Source of the DNA: Botrytis cinerea B05.10
Taxonomy: Eukaryota; Ascomycota; Leotiomycetes; Helotiales; Sclerotiniaceae
Direction: 5' to 3'
NCBI RefSeq assembly: GCF_000143535.2
Contig: NC_037322.1
Location: forward strand, 2,170,001 to 2,234,000
DNA: 64,000 nt
Part shown: in pieces, positions 22,690 through 33,830 of the stretch
How the letters are laid out: each line of letters opens with the position of its first letter
Position numbering within the stretch: the first letter of the stretch is position 1
Made by a program: the position numbers and the translations under genes
Notes under the pieces: generated by a model
Told to the model about the DNA's origin: nothing
The model's database searches: none
What the model saw: the letters and a program-made list of their open reading frames with translations, nothing else

Positions 22690-24324
22690 TTAACCGAAGA
22701 GAGCGTCACCCAATCTGATTCTTACAGACTTGGTTTGTGTGTAATTGCTCAAAGCTGCTTCACCCAACTCGCGTCCAATGCCGGATTCTTTGTATCCACC
22801 GAATGGTACTTGGTGGTGTAACATGTTATAGCAGTTGACCCAGACTGTACCTGCCTTAAGAGCATTGGATACACGGAGAGCAGTGTTGAGGTTCTGGGTG
22901 TGGACGGCGGAGGCTAAACCGTAGTTGGAGCCGTTACCGATCTTGATAATCTCCTCCTCGGTGGAGAACTTGGCGATGGAGCAAACAGGTCCGAAAATCT
23001 CCTCTTGCATGATCTTCATATCTTCAGTAACATCAGAGAAGATAGTGGGTTGAATGAAGTATCCCTTGTCACCGTGTCTCTCACCTCCAGTAACAACGGT
23101 GGCACCGGACTTCTTACCCTCATCAATGTAACCCATGATACGATCATATTGAAGTTGGGAGACTTGTGGGCCTTGGAATGTTTCGTGGTGGAATGGGTCT
23201 CCGACCTTGTTGGCGATGGCACGAGCCTTGAAACTCTCAACGAATTTGTCGTAGATACCATCTTGAACGTAAACTCTTGAACCAGCACAGCAAGTTTGTC
23301 CGTGGTTGAAGAAGATACCAAAGTTCACCCAGGAGATAGCGTTCTCGATATCGGCATCATTGAAAACGATATTTGGTGATTTACCTCCGAGTTCAAGTGT
23401 GACCTTCTTCAAGTTGGATCCAGCAGCAGCCTTCATGATTTGACGACCGACAACGGTAGAACCAGTGAAAGCGACCTTGTCAACATCCATGTGAGATGCG
23501 ATGGCTGCACCTGCGATCTTTCCGAAACCCGAAATGATGTTAACCACTCCTGGAGGGAAACCAGCTTCCTTGATGAGGTTTGCGGCAACAAGTGCGGAGA
23601 GAGGGGTTTGTTCAGCAGTTTTAAGAACGACAGTGTTACCAGTTGCGACAGCGGGACCAATCTTCCATGACCACATAAGCAATGGGAAATTCCATGGAAT
23701 AATTTGACCACAGACACCGATCTAGAGAGGTGTTAGCAACTGATGTTTGTCTGGCTGCAAATCGAGAGATGACATACTGGCTCTTGCTTTGTGTATGTGA
23801 AGTATTCTGGGTCGGTATCGATAACCTTTCCTTCAATCTTATCTGCCCATCCACCATAGTATCTTAAACATCCAGCGACGGCGGCAACGTCACCCTTTGC
23901 CATTGAGATTGCCTTTCCGTTGTCTAACGATTCAACAGCTGCCAATAAATCGGCATTCTTCTCAACCAATTCTGCCAACTTGACAAGTAATTTGCCACGG
24001 CCTTCAGGTGTAACATGTCTCCACTCTCCTTCATATGCTTTTCGTGCAGCGGCGACTGCGATGTCGACATCTTTTTCGGTGGCTTCGTGTACGGAAGTGA
24101 TGACTTCTTCAGTGGTAGGATTGATGACTTCAAAAGTCTTTCCGTCAACACCTTTAACCCATTCGTTGTTGATGAACCTGTTGTGATAAGACACTATTAG
24201 CCTTTGTTCGATGTCTTCCTGCGGGTGCGGGGTAAATAATGAGGGATGTTTGGATAGCAACATACAATCCTGTGGGCTGAGTATATTCGCCAGTAAGTGG
24301 CGTTTTGAGTTGAACTGAAGTCAT
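22690..24324 (-). CDS. aldA: NAD(P)-dependent aldehyde dehydrogenase
   Basis: Three exons on the minus strand (24324-24266, 24177-23778, 23721-22690) give 496 residues, the standard ALDH length. The Rossmann-type cofactor domain shows FTGSTVVGR, the general base Glu263 lies in LELGGKSP, the nucleophile Cys297 in HGQTCCAG, and EEIFGPV plus the C-terminal [13 protein letters not shown] are intact. It oxidises aldehydes to acids with NAD or NADP; the closest known type is the cytosolic fungal aldA/Ald enzyme used for acetaldehyde from ethanol and threonine catabolism. There is no mitochondrial targeting peptide: the start [14 protein letters not shown] leads straight into the domain. Exon 1 is only 59 bases and ends inside the GLFINNEW segment. 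Codon use is strongly biased to C-ending codons in exon 3, suggesting high expression. Confidence 0.95.
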
Positions 24325-27300
24325 GATGGGTATGTGATTGCGACGCTTGAGGGAAGTAGTGGTCTTTGTGTATATTTTATTGTGGTATGTGAGTCGACTT
24401 GCTGGAAGTGTGAAAAGTTGAGGAGCAATGTAAGAAAGAGATGGGGGAACAGACGAGGTGAGGGGTCGGGTAATGGGTTTAAGTAGTAGTGAATGGACAA
24501 TTGCCTCCTTTCACGAGAATTATTAATAACAAAGTGTAGATCCAAACTAATAATCATATCTAAACCCGAACGCAACCTTGAAGGGAAGGAGGCGGAGGGG
24601 TGGTGGCATCAATAGTCGGCAAGTATCTACGCAACGCATGCTACTAGCAGGTATTCACCCGGTCTCTTGTTACAATTAGCCAAACTGGTGAGACGCGGGG
24701 TGGGTATTTGAATGTTATCTTGGCAATATTTCTCAGGGAGCTATGGAGACACCAGACTTGCGTGTCTGGGTTCCGTCCAGGTAACCTAGTAGGCTGGCAG
24801 TGGTAGCTCCTGGGCGGCAACATCCCATGGAGATTGAGAGACGTTGATTTGCTCGTGCTGTCTTTGAAGGGAGAAACCGATGGAGAAAGCGATAGCTGTG
24901 TGGAACTGTCTACAACGCGACAACATGCAGCTCCAAGTCCATTGCATACATTCCCACCTTTCACCCCGTGGCAATCTCTGGATATGTACCTAAAAGCAAG
25001 ACCAGAGGGGGAACGGAAAGGATTCTGGCCCTCATATGATTGCCAGAGCTTCCCACCTTGTTACGAGGCTGAGAAAACAAACTTCCTATCAACGAAGGGT
25101 GGAAGGGACGAGGTGCTCCCCTACCCACCCACCTAATACCTCGCGCGTGCTTCATGCTCCACACTTTCGGTGGCATTTTGAGGGGTAGGGGTAGAGACAC
25201 TTTTCGACAGCATCCAATCATCTCCGAGTCAAAGTTCCGTTTGCCCTTGAAGCATCAATTAATAATCAGCGCGTGCACTACCTAGGCCGCTGGCTTGTTG
25301 GCTCGAGTCTGGCGTTCGATGCACAAGAGGGGAGAGCTCGCTCGCGTTGGTGGGGACCCAGCAGCGATCCACCCACAAATATGTCACCCTTTACATTTGC
25401 ATTTGCATTTGCATTTGCATTTACGATACGCTCTATCGTAGGGAGTTCAAAATTACCCCTCACTCGCGGAGATCTCTACGACTTCTAGTGCCGGGATCTT
25501 TTGATGGGATGGGAAGGTACATCCTGATGTCCTATCACTACTCTGACCCTCTCTACTCCTGTCGTCGAGTACCTACCCCCTTGAACGATGGATATGCTGG
25601 ATTAGTCAATTAAGGTTCCACGGGTTTCTCGCCATGCTACCCAAGTAGGTAAATGTTGTGTTGATTTTATCAAGTGCATTCCGCGCCTCTCTCCCCCTCT
25701 AGCTCCTCCCAACGCATGAATGTGACAACTACATTTATCTACCTATATCTGCCTACATCTACCTCTAGGTCTTTTTCCTCATCCCGTTGAGTTCTTTACT
25801 TTGCTCTCGCTGTATCTCTCCAGATCTCGCTCGGTCGATCGGGCTAATACAACCTCGGTCCCCGCACTTTCGTGGCATTGTTCCCGCGATCTTTTAAGCT
25901 TCTTGTCATAAGGTACCGTCGCAGTGAACAATTGAAGATTAATCACCGATAAAATGATCGGAAATTCGGTGATAAAATCTCGCCATCACAATAGACACCG
26001 AATCAGTCCATGATGTGTAGGAGCCATCGGTTTATCGTTTCATTCCATGATTGGAGAAAGAAAAAAGCTGGAGAACCAAACGGAAATCAAAGCGTTTCCA
26101 TTTCTCCAGATTTCGTTCCGTTCCTGGGGTCATGGGGGAGCGGAAGGAATTTCCGCGCATGCTTGAGGCGGCCAACCTTGATTTATTAGGTCCGTTCAAC
26201 GATTAGGTAAGATTTTGTTTTTCTTTGATCGACTCACTCTCCCTTGACGCCTTTCCATCAATGGAGAATTGAGAATTGAGAATTGAGAATTCATAAACCT
26301 CAAGAACAACGTATCGCTTTGCTTCGCCCGACGCATCCATTCTGATTTATATCGCCCCTTTCGCAAGAAAACTCTAAATACCAAGAGCAACGTGGCATTA
26401 TACCTCACTATCTGTACTTCTTCGTCAAAAATTCGGTTACTATTCGGATCCCGCCCAACTTCATGCTCTAGTTCGGTCAAATTGTGGACATGATGAGTTG
26501 GACATTCATTCAATGGATTATGGATATCAGAAGAATTTAGATGGACGACCACCTACTAATTCAACACCCTTTTCTACTTGCTTGCTGCTTGCTGTTCCCT
26601 TTGGGTTAAACCAACCAGTTCTGGCTTCATGATCAAGATTCACGGTCTACTGATGGGTGCTACGTATCGACGCGAGATCATTCATCTATCAAGACTTATT
26701 TGTTTCCGGTGTACGCATCAGCAGTTCGGCGATGAGACTACTCACCCACCTGAGTAATTGGGATATTTTGAGTGTTGTACCTGATGACACGCTACATTTT
26801 TGGGATAATCATCTCCTTCCCGCCATACACAAATTCTACACGGGATTGGTTGGGTATGATTAGTCATTATACTCATCTGGTAATCGTGTGAAAGGAATGA
26901 GGTTAATTTTCAGACAGATGCAGTGGAACCAAGGCCAAACACGCTCATGCAGAAGAAAAGCTTGGGGCGAGTGAGTTCCTAAGAGGTTCTCCGTGGTAGT
27001 CTATCTTTGATCCAGCTTCCCTTTGAATATGCTGAGGGTGAAGAGAGCATGTTTGCAGAGCTCTCTAAATCAACAACCTCCTTGCACTCTGGACTATTCG
27101 AATGAGGGGATTCGCGAGAGATCACATGCTTTGTACCGTTGAAAACATTCTCTAATCAAATGACTGCGAGTCTTAGATGGCAAAGGGGAAGCGCTCAGTC
27201 TCAACTTCCCAAAGACCTCCATTGCCAAAAGAAATAAGAGATACGGTAAGACTGGTAGGACTTTTTAGGCAGGTAAGAAACTCATAAGTATACGGACAGA

Positions 27301-28164
27301 CGTAATTCCTTTTACTAGAGTTCGCGATGTATTCCATCGGCGAACGTTACTTGAGATATTTTAATCACAATGCAGGATTGATCCATACTGGGGGGAAATC
27401 TAAGCAGATGGCAATTATGATAATGGGAACAATCAACACGCCTGGTATTGGTCAAGACAGCTGTCTGCATGGGCGAGAGACGAAGAATTATGAACTATGA
27501 ACTAGATCGACAACAAAATCTCATCTCATTCCCGAGATTCTGTGTAGAATGATAATGGAAGCAAGTGACCATGTGAAAGTCTGTAAATACTATGTCATCC
27601 CTCACATACAGAACCCTTTCAATTTACTACCACTCATAGATTTCTCTCTGGCTCTGGTAATAAAGTAACACAAAAACGAAATAGTAGCTGAAACTGACAG
27701 ATATTCCTTGCTCGTATTTGAGTATACCAGCATTTGACTGCCAATTTTGCCTTTATGCCTCTCTCGAAGAAAATATCTATACTCGAGTAGATGGATGATT
27801 TTTGTAGTTGATCACTTCTACCACAAGATGATTTGCAACTAAAAATTATGGCAATCAAGAAATTCGCTTTTGTTGAGAAAATTTCTTCAATATCAACAGA
27901 ATACATACACAATAGACTGTATTGATGAATAATTTTCATTCGTGGCTTCCTTCTGTGTATCTATCATTTAAACGGTTGAGATTTGTCTGATTGGGTTTTA
28001 GGTTTCAATTTTCAGGGCTAAAATATCACATGACTGATAAGTTAATGACGCTTGTTTAATCTAGATTTGGTACGAATGGAAAATTCTCTGTTGCGCCTAT
28101 ACAAATAATCTTGCCTGATCCAGAACAAGAGTTGTCTCTTCCAAATTTTCATGCGACTTCAACC
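24325..28164. other. Long intergenic region between ALDH and telomere-binding protein genes
   Basis: About 3.8 kb without a supportable gene. It includes the divergent promoter space of both flanking genes. Simple tandem repeats are present: five CATTTG units at about 25394-25421 and four GAGAATT units at about 26264-26291. Composition is less AT-rich than the repeat blocks further right and shows no RIP look. Confidence 0.45.
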
Positions 28165-30547
28165 ATGGCAGATTCATCTATAAACTCATTGACAATGGCT
28201 TCAACTAATGATGGTACGTTCATGAAGAACATGACGATGAAGGTCGAGAGGAAACCTACATTCAAGCCAACCCCATTTTCCCCTTTCACTTCGTCATTCT
28301 AACAGCTGATCTTCGCAGATGTTCCGATAAAACTCGAGGCCACTCAAAATATTCCATCCTCCCCTCAATTGTCTGCGTTAAAACGAAGAGTTTCATCGAC
28401 AGAGTTAGAATCGCCAGAAAAGAGGCAGAGGATTGAATTCGAATCAACGCAACCACAACTTTCCATCCCCGACTCCGCCAATCAAATTGTCGACATGCCA
28501 CCCGCAGATGATGTAGATGATGGCCTGGGGGATCTCGATATTGACGCTATCATTGCCTCCGGTGTTGCTCATGTCTCTGCCGAGTATCAAGATGCGGGAA
28601 CTATGGAAATGAATGATCATACCTCCCACCAAGACCAATCGCATGAAGCAAATATAAGTACACTTTCTCCCCCGAAAACTCCTCATTCTCAGATTCGACA
28701 ACCAAACAGCCGCGCTGCCTACGAACGACTCCGTACCGATCATCAATTATCTCTGCAGGTGATAAGTCTAATGTCATTGGAATGCCTGGTATGGATATCT
28801 TCAATACGAAACTATAAGGATAGCTCTAATTTATCTTCAGGCTGTCCAAATGTTGAACATTCTTTCCGAAGGAGGATACGATGAGATAGTCGTAATGGTA
28901 ACGCAAAGAGATACTGCTCGTGGACTGTCATTCCAAACATTGAACGATCTTTTCGATAAAACAAAAAGAATTTATGGAACTTCAACTTTTCTCTCTGCCG
29001 ACGAACTCAATATCATAGACCCAGCTCAGCGAGAGATTATCAGACTTGCGAATCATGCGACTTTTGTATCCAGTGTATTTGGTGGACAAGAGGTTGGATT
29101 TTATGAACTCAATGAACATTTCGTCAATACCTGGACTCGGGAAGGAGAGGCCATATCGAAAGCATCGGGCCAATTGCTCATGAACTTGAAGACACAAATT
29201 ATTGTTGCAGCACTATCAATGGAAGAGTCTGACAAACCTGTCGAGGATCTTATAGATGAGATATTTTCTCCAGAATTCCGAAATCTTCTCTCCCACAGGC
29301 ATCCCTATCCTCTCACAGATGATGAGCTACAACTACTTGTCGATTTAGATATTAGAAGAGTATATTTGATCAATCAAGGAAATGATCCCGCCAAAATTAG
29401 TAAGATTTTATCCCTCATTACTTTTCTCATACTGACCAATATGCAGAGGAACTGAGTGATCTCTTCAACTGGGACTCTTTTCTAAGATCCACCCATATTC
29501 ATATGGATGCTTATAGACCATTGGTAGAACCCTATATGTCTAAATATGGGCTCACGATCCCCACCTCGACCGGATATTCGCAGGGTTCGAATGGCGGTCC
29601 ATCGAATGGAAATACTTTTGCATACGCTGGCACTAATGTTGATGCTGAGCATACAACTCAAAATGTCCCCGAAGATGCAGGCATATATCAACAATCGACT
29701 ACTCCACAAAATGGTATGCTTGTACCAACTTCATTTACCATCCCTAACTAATTTACTTCAAGGATATCGTCAATCTCAATATCAAACTACCTATCAACCC
29801 CCCAATCAATCACCTAATACTTACTCAACTCAATATAATACCACTAATACATCTACAACTACACCTCATCATTCTCAATCAGAATCAACCTCTGCTCTTT
29901 ACGAAAAAGCTAGACAAGCTGCAGCTGCAAAGAATAATCCGGGACAGAAAGCCAGACCTGGACTGCCATCTCAACGTCGACCCTGGAGCACGGAAGAAGA
30001 AAATGCCTTGATGGCAGGTCTCGATTCGGTAAAAGGTCCACATTGGAGTCAAATACTTGCTCTTTACGGCGATAAAGGATCAGTCAGCACTATTTTGCGT
30101 GATAGGAATCAAGTTCAACTAAAAGATAAAGCGCGAAACCTTAAGCTATTCTTCCTCAAGAGTAATATTGAGGTTCCATATTATCTTCAATGCGTGACTG
30201 GTGAACTTAAGACCAGAGCACCAACCCAAGCGGCTAGAAAGGAAGCGGAAGAGAGGGCCAGACTCGCAGGGAATGAAGAGAGCGCAAGGTTTCATGGTGT
30301 ACTAGCACTGGCTGCAGGCATGCAAAATTCAAACCAGGAGAATGGAAACGGAAGTCCCTATCAACAAACTCCAGAGCCTTTGGAAGATCATAAAAGCGGA
30401 AGCAATAGCCCCGAGATATTGCAAGTGGAGGAATCTGGACTTGATAATTCACAACAAGTCGAAAGTCATCAACAAAGTCTGGAAATGCAGGAAATGAATG
30501 TGGAGGATAGATTGAGACAGCAGTTGTTAGCTGCTACCAATATCTAA
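28165..30547 (+). CDS. TRF/Taz1-like telomere repeat-binding protein with telobox Myb domain
   Basis: Five exons (28165-28213, 28319-28758, 28841-29399, 29447-29713, 29763-30547) join in frame to 699 residues. The N-terminal about 160 residues are polar and Asp-rich with a basic patch. Residues about 163-350 are a helical region in the place of a TRF-homology (TRFH) dimerisation domain ([20 protein letters not shown]...[11 protein letters not shown]). A Gln/Asn/Ser-rich linker leads to a C-terminal Myb-type domain at about 510-570: [19 protein letters not shown] with Trp513, HWSQIL, and the telobox third helix [13 protein letters not shown]. This order, TRFH then single C-terminal Myb, is that of TRF1/TRF2 and fission yeast Taz1, which bind double-stranded telomeric repeats and control telomere length and end protection. 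Telobox helix residues read VQLKDKARN rather than the canonical VDLKDKWRN. Nuclear location inferred. Confidence 0.8.
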
Positions 30548-31261
30548 GGTGATCTTTTTTTTAATGATGGGCGGAACGATATCTGGCGCAATAAGGAGTG
30601 ATGAATGATTCCTACCTCTGCAAGTGGTGTTTTTGGAAGCCTGGGTTTGCAACGGGATCTCCCAGTTTTGTGAAGACTGAAGATAATACGGCGCTGGGGG
30701 TTGACTGCCTGTAAGGTACGTTTGCTTAACCATGGAGCATGTGCAAATTTTGTAATTTTCTGGAACTGACCAATAAGCTGTACACATTACGGGTCTAGAT
30801 AGCAAGATTAATCGGATGTTGGAGGGACTATAACGAATATTATTGTTCATATTCTATAGAGCACATTGATGATTTGTACCTAAGTCAATTCAAGTGTTTT
30901 GAGCTGTTGGATGATCAAAACTTTTAATAATAGAAATTTCCGAAGATGATATCCAAGTTGATTGATTAGACAGGGAGTGAAATCGTTCCAAACATGAATT
31001 TCTTATGACTACAGAGAGCTCTCTACTTATGTAATGCTCCACTCAAACGATCACCGACACGTGGAATTACAAAGTTCATTGATCGCAACACACATGCTTT
31101 CCAGAACTTTTTCTATTAGTTACCTGTAAAGAGCCCGAGATTCTTTTCATGCATGACTACTTAGTACCTGGTACTTCTTTAAGCTTAGTGCAAGGAAGCT
31201 ATTTCAGTAGAAAAGTAGAAAATGTTAATGCGAATTCATAAACTTCCATGAGTTCTGTATA
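30548..31261. other. Convergent intergenic region
   Basis: Lies between the 3' ends of the telomere-binding gene (plus) and the terpene cyclase gene (minus). No supportable gene. Confidence 0.5.
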
Positions 31262-32657
31262 TCACGAGGCTATCTTTGCCTCCTCACCTCCATACCTGGA
31301 TATCACAATTGAAGTCAAAAGATTGCCTGAAGCAGCAACCAAGCATCCATCCACCAACTTCCATTCCTCATCGCTGAGCTGTCCCTGGCCACTCAGGGCT
31401 CTCAGCTCTTCTAAAATCTCATTCTCGGTCCAGAGCTGTATAGCGTAAGCCATTGACTTCGCTGCTGCAACACCATTGATACGATTGACCTGCATAATAG
31501 TATGTACTAGATTAATCATCTCCTTCGATCTTCCTTCAAGAAATTGCTTCGCTTCTTTATCGTACGAAGCAAGATCATTGGCAATAGAGATTTGATCACC
31601 AAGGTAGCCTAATAGGCGACGAAGTTTTGGACTACGTAGATCGACCTTCAGATGTAGAGAGAATTTGGTACACGCCCACGTGAATCTGGCCAGAAAGATT
31701 GTCAGAAAACATGGAAAATTGGAATGGCTGGTTTTACCTATTTGCGATGTCATCATAACGATAATCAAGGTATTCCCGTACAGATGAAAATCCCTCAGGG
31801 TGCTCATGACGACAAAACTCAATAAGTTCTTGAAGTATCTCTGCACCTGCATTTCCTCCATCTTCCTTATCCCCGTCTAAGAATCCTTGCCTGATTTCAT
31901 GCATTCGTCTCTGTAGTGGAGTGTCTGCTATAGACTTGGAGACATTGCCTTGAATACGTCCAATGAAATCATCTCGCACCTGGCTGGTCTTCGAGCAATA
32001 AGCTTGAATACTTGAACAATATACTTGGAGGGCTTACAAATTTTGAGGATGCATTTTCCCACATGTCTAAAGATTGTGAGAATAGGCTCAAAAAGAATAA
32101 GTCGAAACTAGGAAAAGCGACTTACCATCAAATATGAAAATCAAAATCACGCTTTGAGCCAGAAGCTGGATTCGGTTCTCATTTGCATCTGCAAACATAT
32201 AAATGCTAAAGCGACTATATGTATCCAAAACCGGACTTCGGAGCTGTCGTTTGGCAAGAGTTGCCATAGATTGTCCATTGGTTAGCATGGCATCCTTGCA
32301 GTGTTGATCCTGCGCAAATAACTCGAGTAACTCTCTCGTCGCCCTCTCATTTGCTTTCCAGTGTTTACTCTGTCGAAAATTTCCAAGCCCAGTGTGAACT
32401 GGTAGATGAGCCGCTCCAGGGTAGATGGCAATTCTATTTTTCCTGGTATTCCCCTGTATTTCGACTGATTGTAGTTGCAGCAGGTCATTGAGAGTGACTT
32501 GTTGTGCCTGCAACCACTTTGGCTTCTGAGGGAGATAATCGTAAATATATCTAATTGGACAAATTATATCCGCATTCTTTCCATTGGTGAAGTTATCGAG
32601 ATCAGCGGGGACATTCTTGAGTGATCCGTTGCCATTGGCTTTCATAACAAGATTCAT
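31262..32657 (-). CDS. Class I terpene cyclase (sesquiterpene synthase type)
   Basis: Four exons on the minus strand (32657-32126, 32066-32038, 31979-31738, 31685-31262) give 408 residues; the second exon is only 29 bases and carries part of the metal-binding motif. Metal-binding motifs of class I terpene synthases are present: D177-D178-M-W-E181 (Asp-rich DDxxE) and the NSE triad N304-D-L-A-S308-Y-D-K-E312. An Arg-Tyr pair (R398-Y399) near the C-terminus matches the diphosphate-sensing RY pair. These enzymes ionise a prenyl diphosphate, usually farnesyl diphosphate in fungi, and cyclise it. Product cannot be told from sequence. The gene sits head-to-tail downstream of a P450 gene on the same strand, with oxidoreductases further right, as in fungal terpene clusters. 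There is no signal peptide, so cytosolic. Confidence 0.88.
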
Positions 32658-33066
32658 ATTGAGGAATCTTGCTTGCCAAATTCAAAGATTTTAAGAGGTT
32701 CAAGCCAAAAGTGATTGTGTTCCAGCCTTCGAGGTCTTTAAGTGTTGGAAATGCTTGCCCAAGCCGTTAATGATTCGTCAGCTAACTCAAGGTTGCTTTT
32801 CGCCCGATATCAAGGTGTTTCTGACGATCACTGCATGAGACTTTTAGGAAGATGGTCCGACAGAGCGCTAAGTGCGGAGAACGAATTTGAGGGCACTACC
32901 AGGGGAAAAGCTAGCGGTGATATGGAGCGAATGTGACGCCTGCTTTAGTGAGTTACGTTAATTTTATTATTTCTGAGAAGCAGGGCTAGTTTGTTGTTTT
33001 CAATCACTTTGGTCAGACGGCCGAGGAGCGATTTAGCTATGCAGCCTTGACCACGATTTCTATTAC

Positions 33067-33311
33067 CGTATTCATTTGGAAAGTTCGTCCAAAGCTAGCA
33101 AGGATTGAAGATTTAAGCTCGTTGTGGGTTAGGGTTGTGGAAAACGCTGGAGCTGTTTAATTCGTTATATCAATGGATTATTCATCGGATGTCTTATATT
33201 TCTGATTAGATACTTCAATTTTGAAGCATTTAGAGGGAATCCAATTGGCTTTAAAACAACCTTAAAGTAATAATCCTTGCTAGCTTTGGACGAATTTTCC
33301 AAATGAATACG
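33067..33311. repeat. MITE-like element, copy 1
   Basis: About 245 bases with terminal inverted repeats of about 39 bases: GTATTCATTTGGAAA..CTAGCAAGGATT at the left and its near-perfect reverse complement (AATCCTTGCTAGC..CCAAATGAATAC) at the right. No coding capacity. A second related copy lies 70 bases downstream in the same orientation. Confidence 0.75.
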
Positions 33312-33381
33312 ATCGCCGGTATGAATATATCAAGTATCAAATACATCACTGAATCATGAATATCAAAGTTTGGCATCTACG

Positions 33382-33624
33382 GTATTCATTTGAAAAATTG
33401 GCCATGCACTAGCAAGGATTAATTGTTTGAGTTTCTTGTAAGTTAGGGTTGCAATAACCACCGGAGTTGTTTGATTCGTTTTTTTAATGGATTATTCATC
33501 GGATGTCTTATATTTCTGATTAGATACTTCTATTTTGAAGCATTTAGAGGGAATCCAATTGGCTTTAAAACAACCTTAAAGTAATAATTCTTGCTAGCGC
33601 ATGGCCAATTTTTCAAATGAATAC
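33382..33624. repeat. MITE-like element, copy 2
   Basis: About 243 bases. Its middle (from ATGGATTATTCATCGGATGT through CTTAAAGTAATAA) is almost identical to copy 1, and its own termini are inverted repeats (GTATTCATTTGAAAAATTGG / CCAATTTTTCAAATGAATAC). Terminal sequence of copy 2 differs from copy 1 but stays self-complementary between its two ends. Confidence 0.72.
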
Positions 33625-33830
33625 GGGTATCAAGAGATACAACTGTTGAAAAAATGCGAGATTTACATCCGTCAAAGGGCAGACAAAATTCCGCCGGTTA
33701 TCATATGTCATCAAGCGAACTGTAAGAACATGTCAATTTATGGATCTATATGCGTCCTCCCCGTGTCATGCTTCATGACGATCATTCATACAACGACGCT
33801 TCCTCCCAATTCATCGTCAAATTTAACCTT

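Larger units (their letters stand above)
32658..33830. other. Terpene cyclase promoter region holding two MITE-like repeats
   Basis: No supportable gene. It is the upstream region of the terpene cyclase and the downstream region of the P450 gene, and contains two related inverted-repeat elements annotated separately. Confidence 0.5.
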
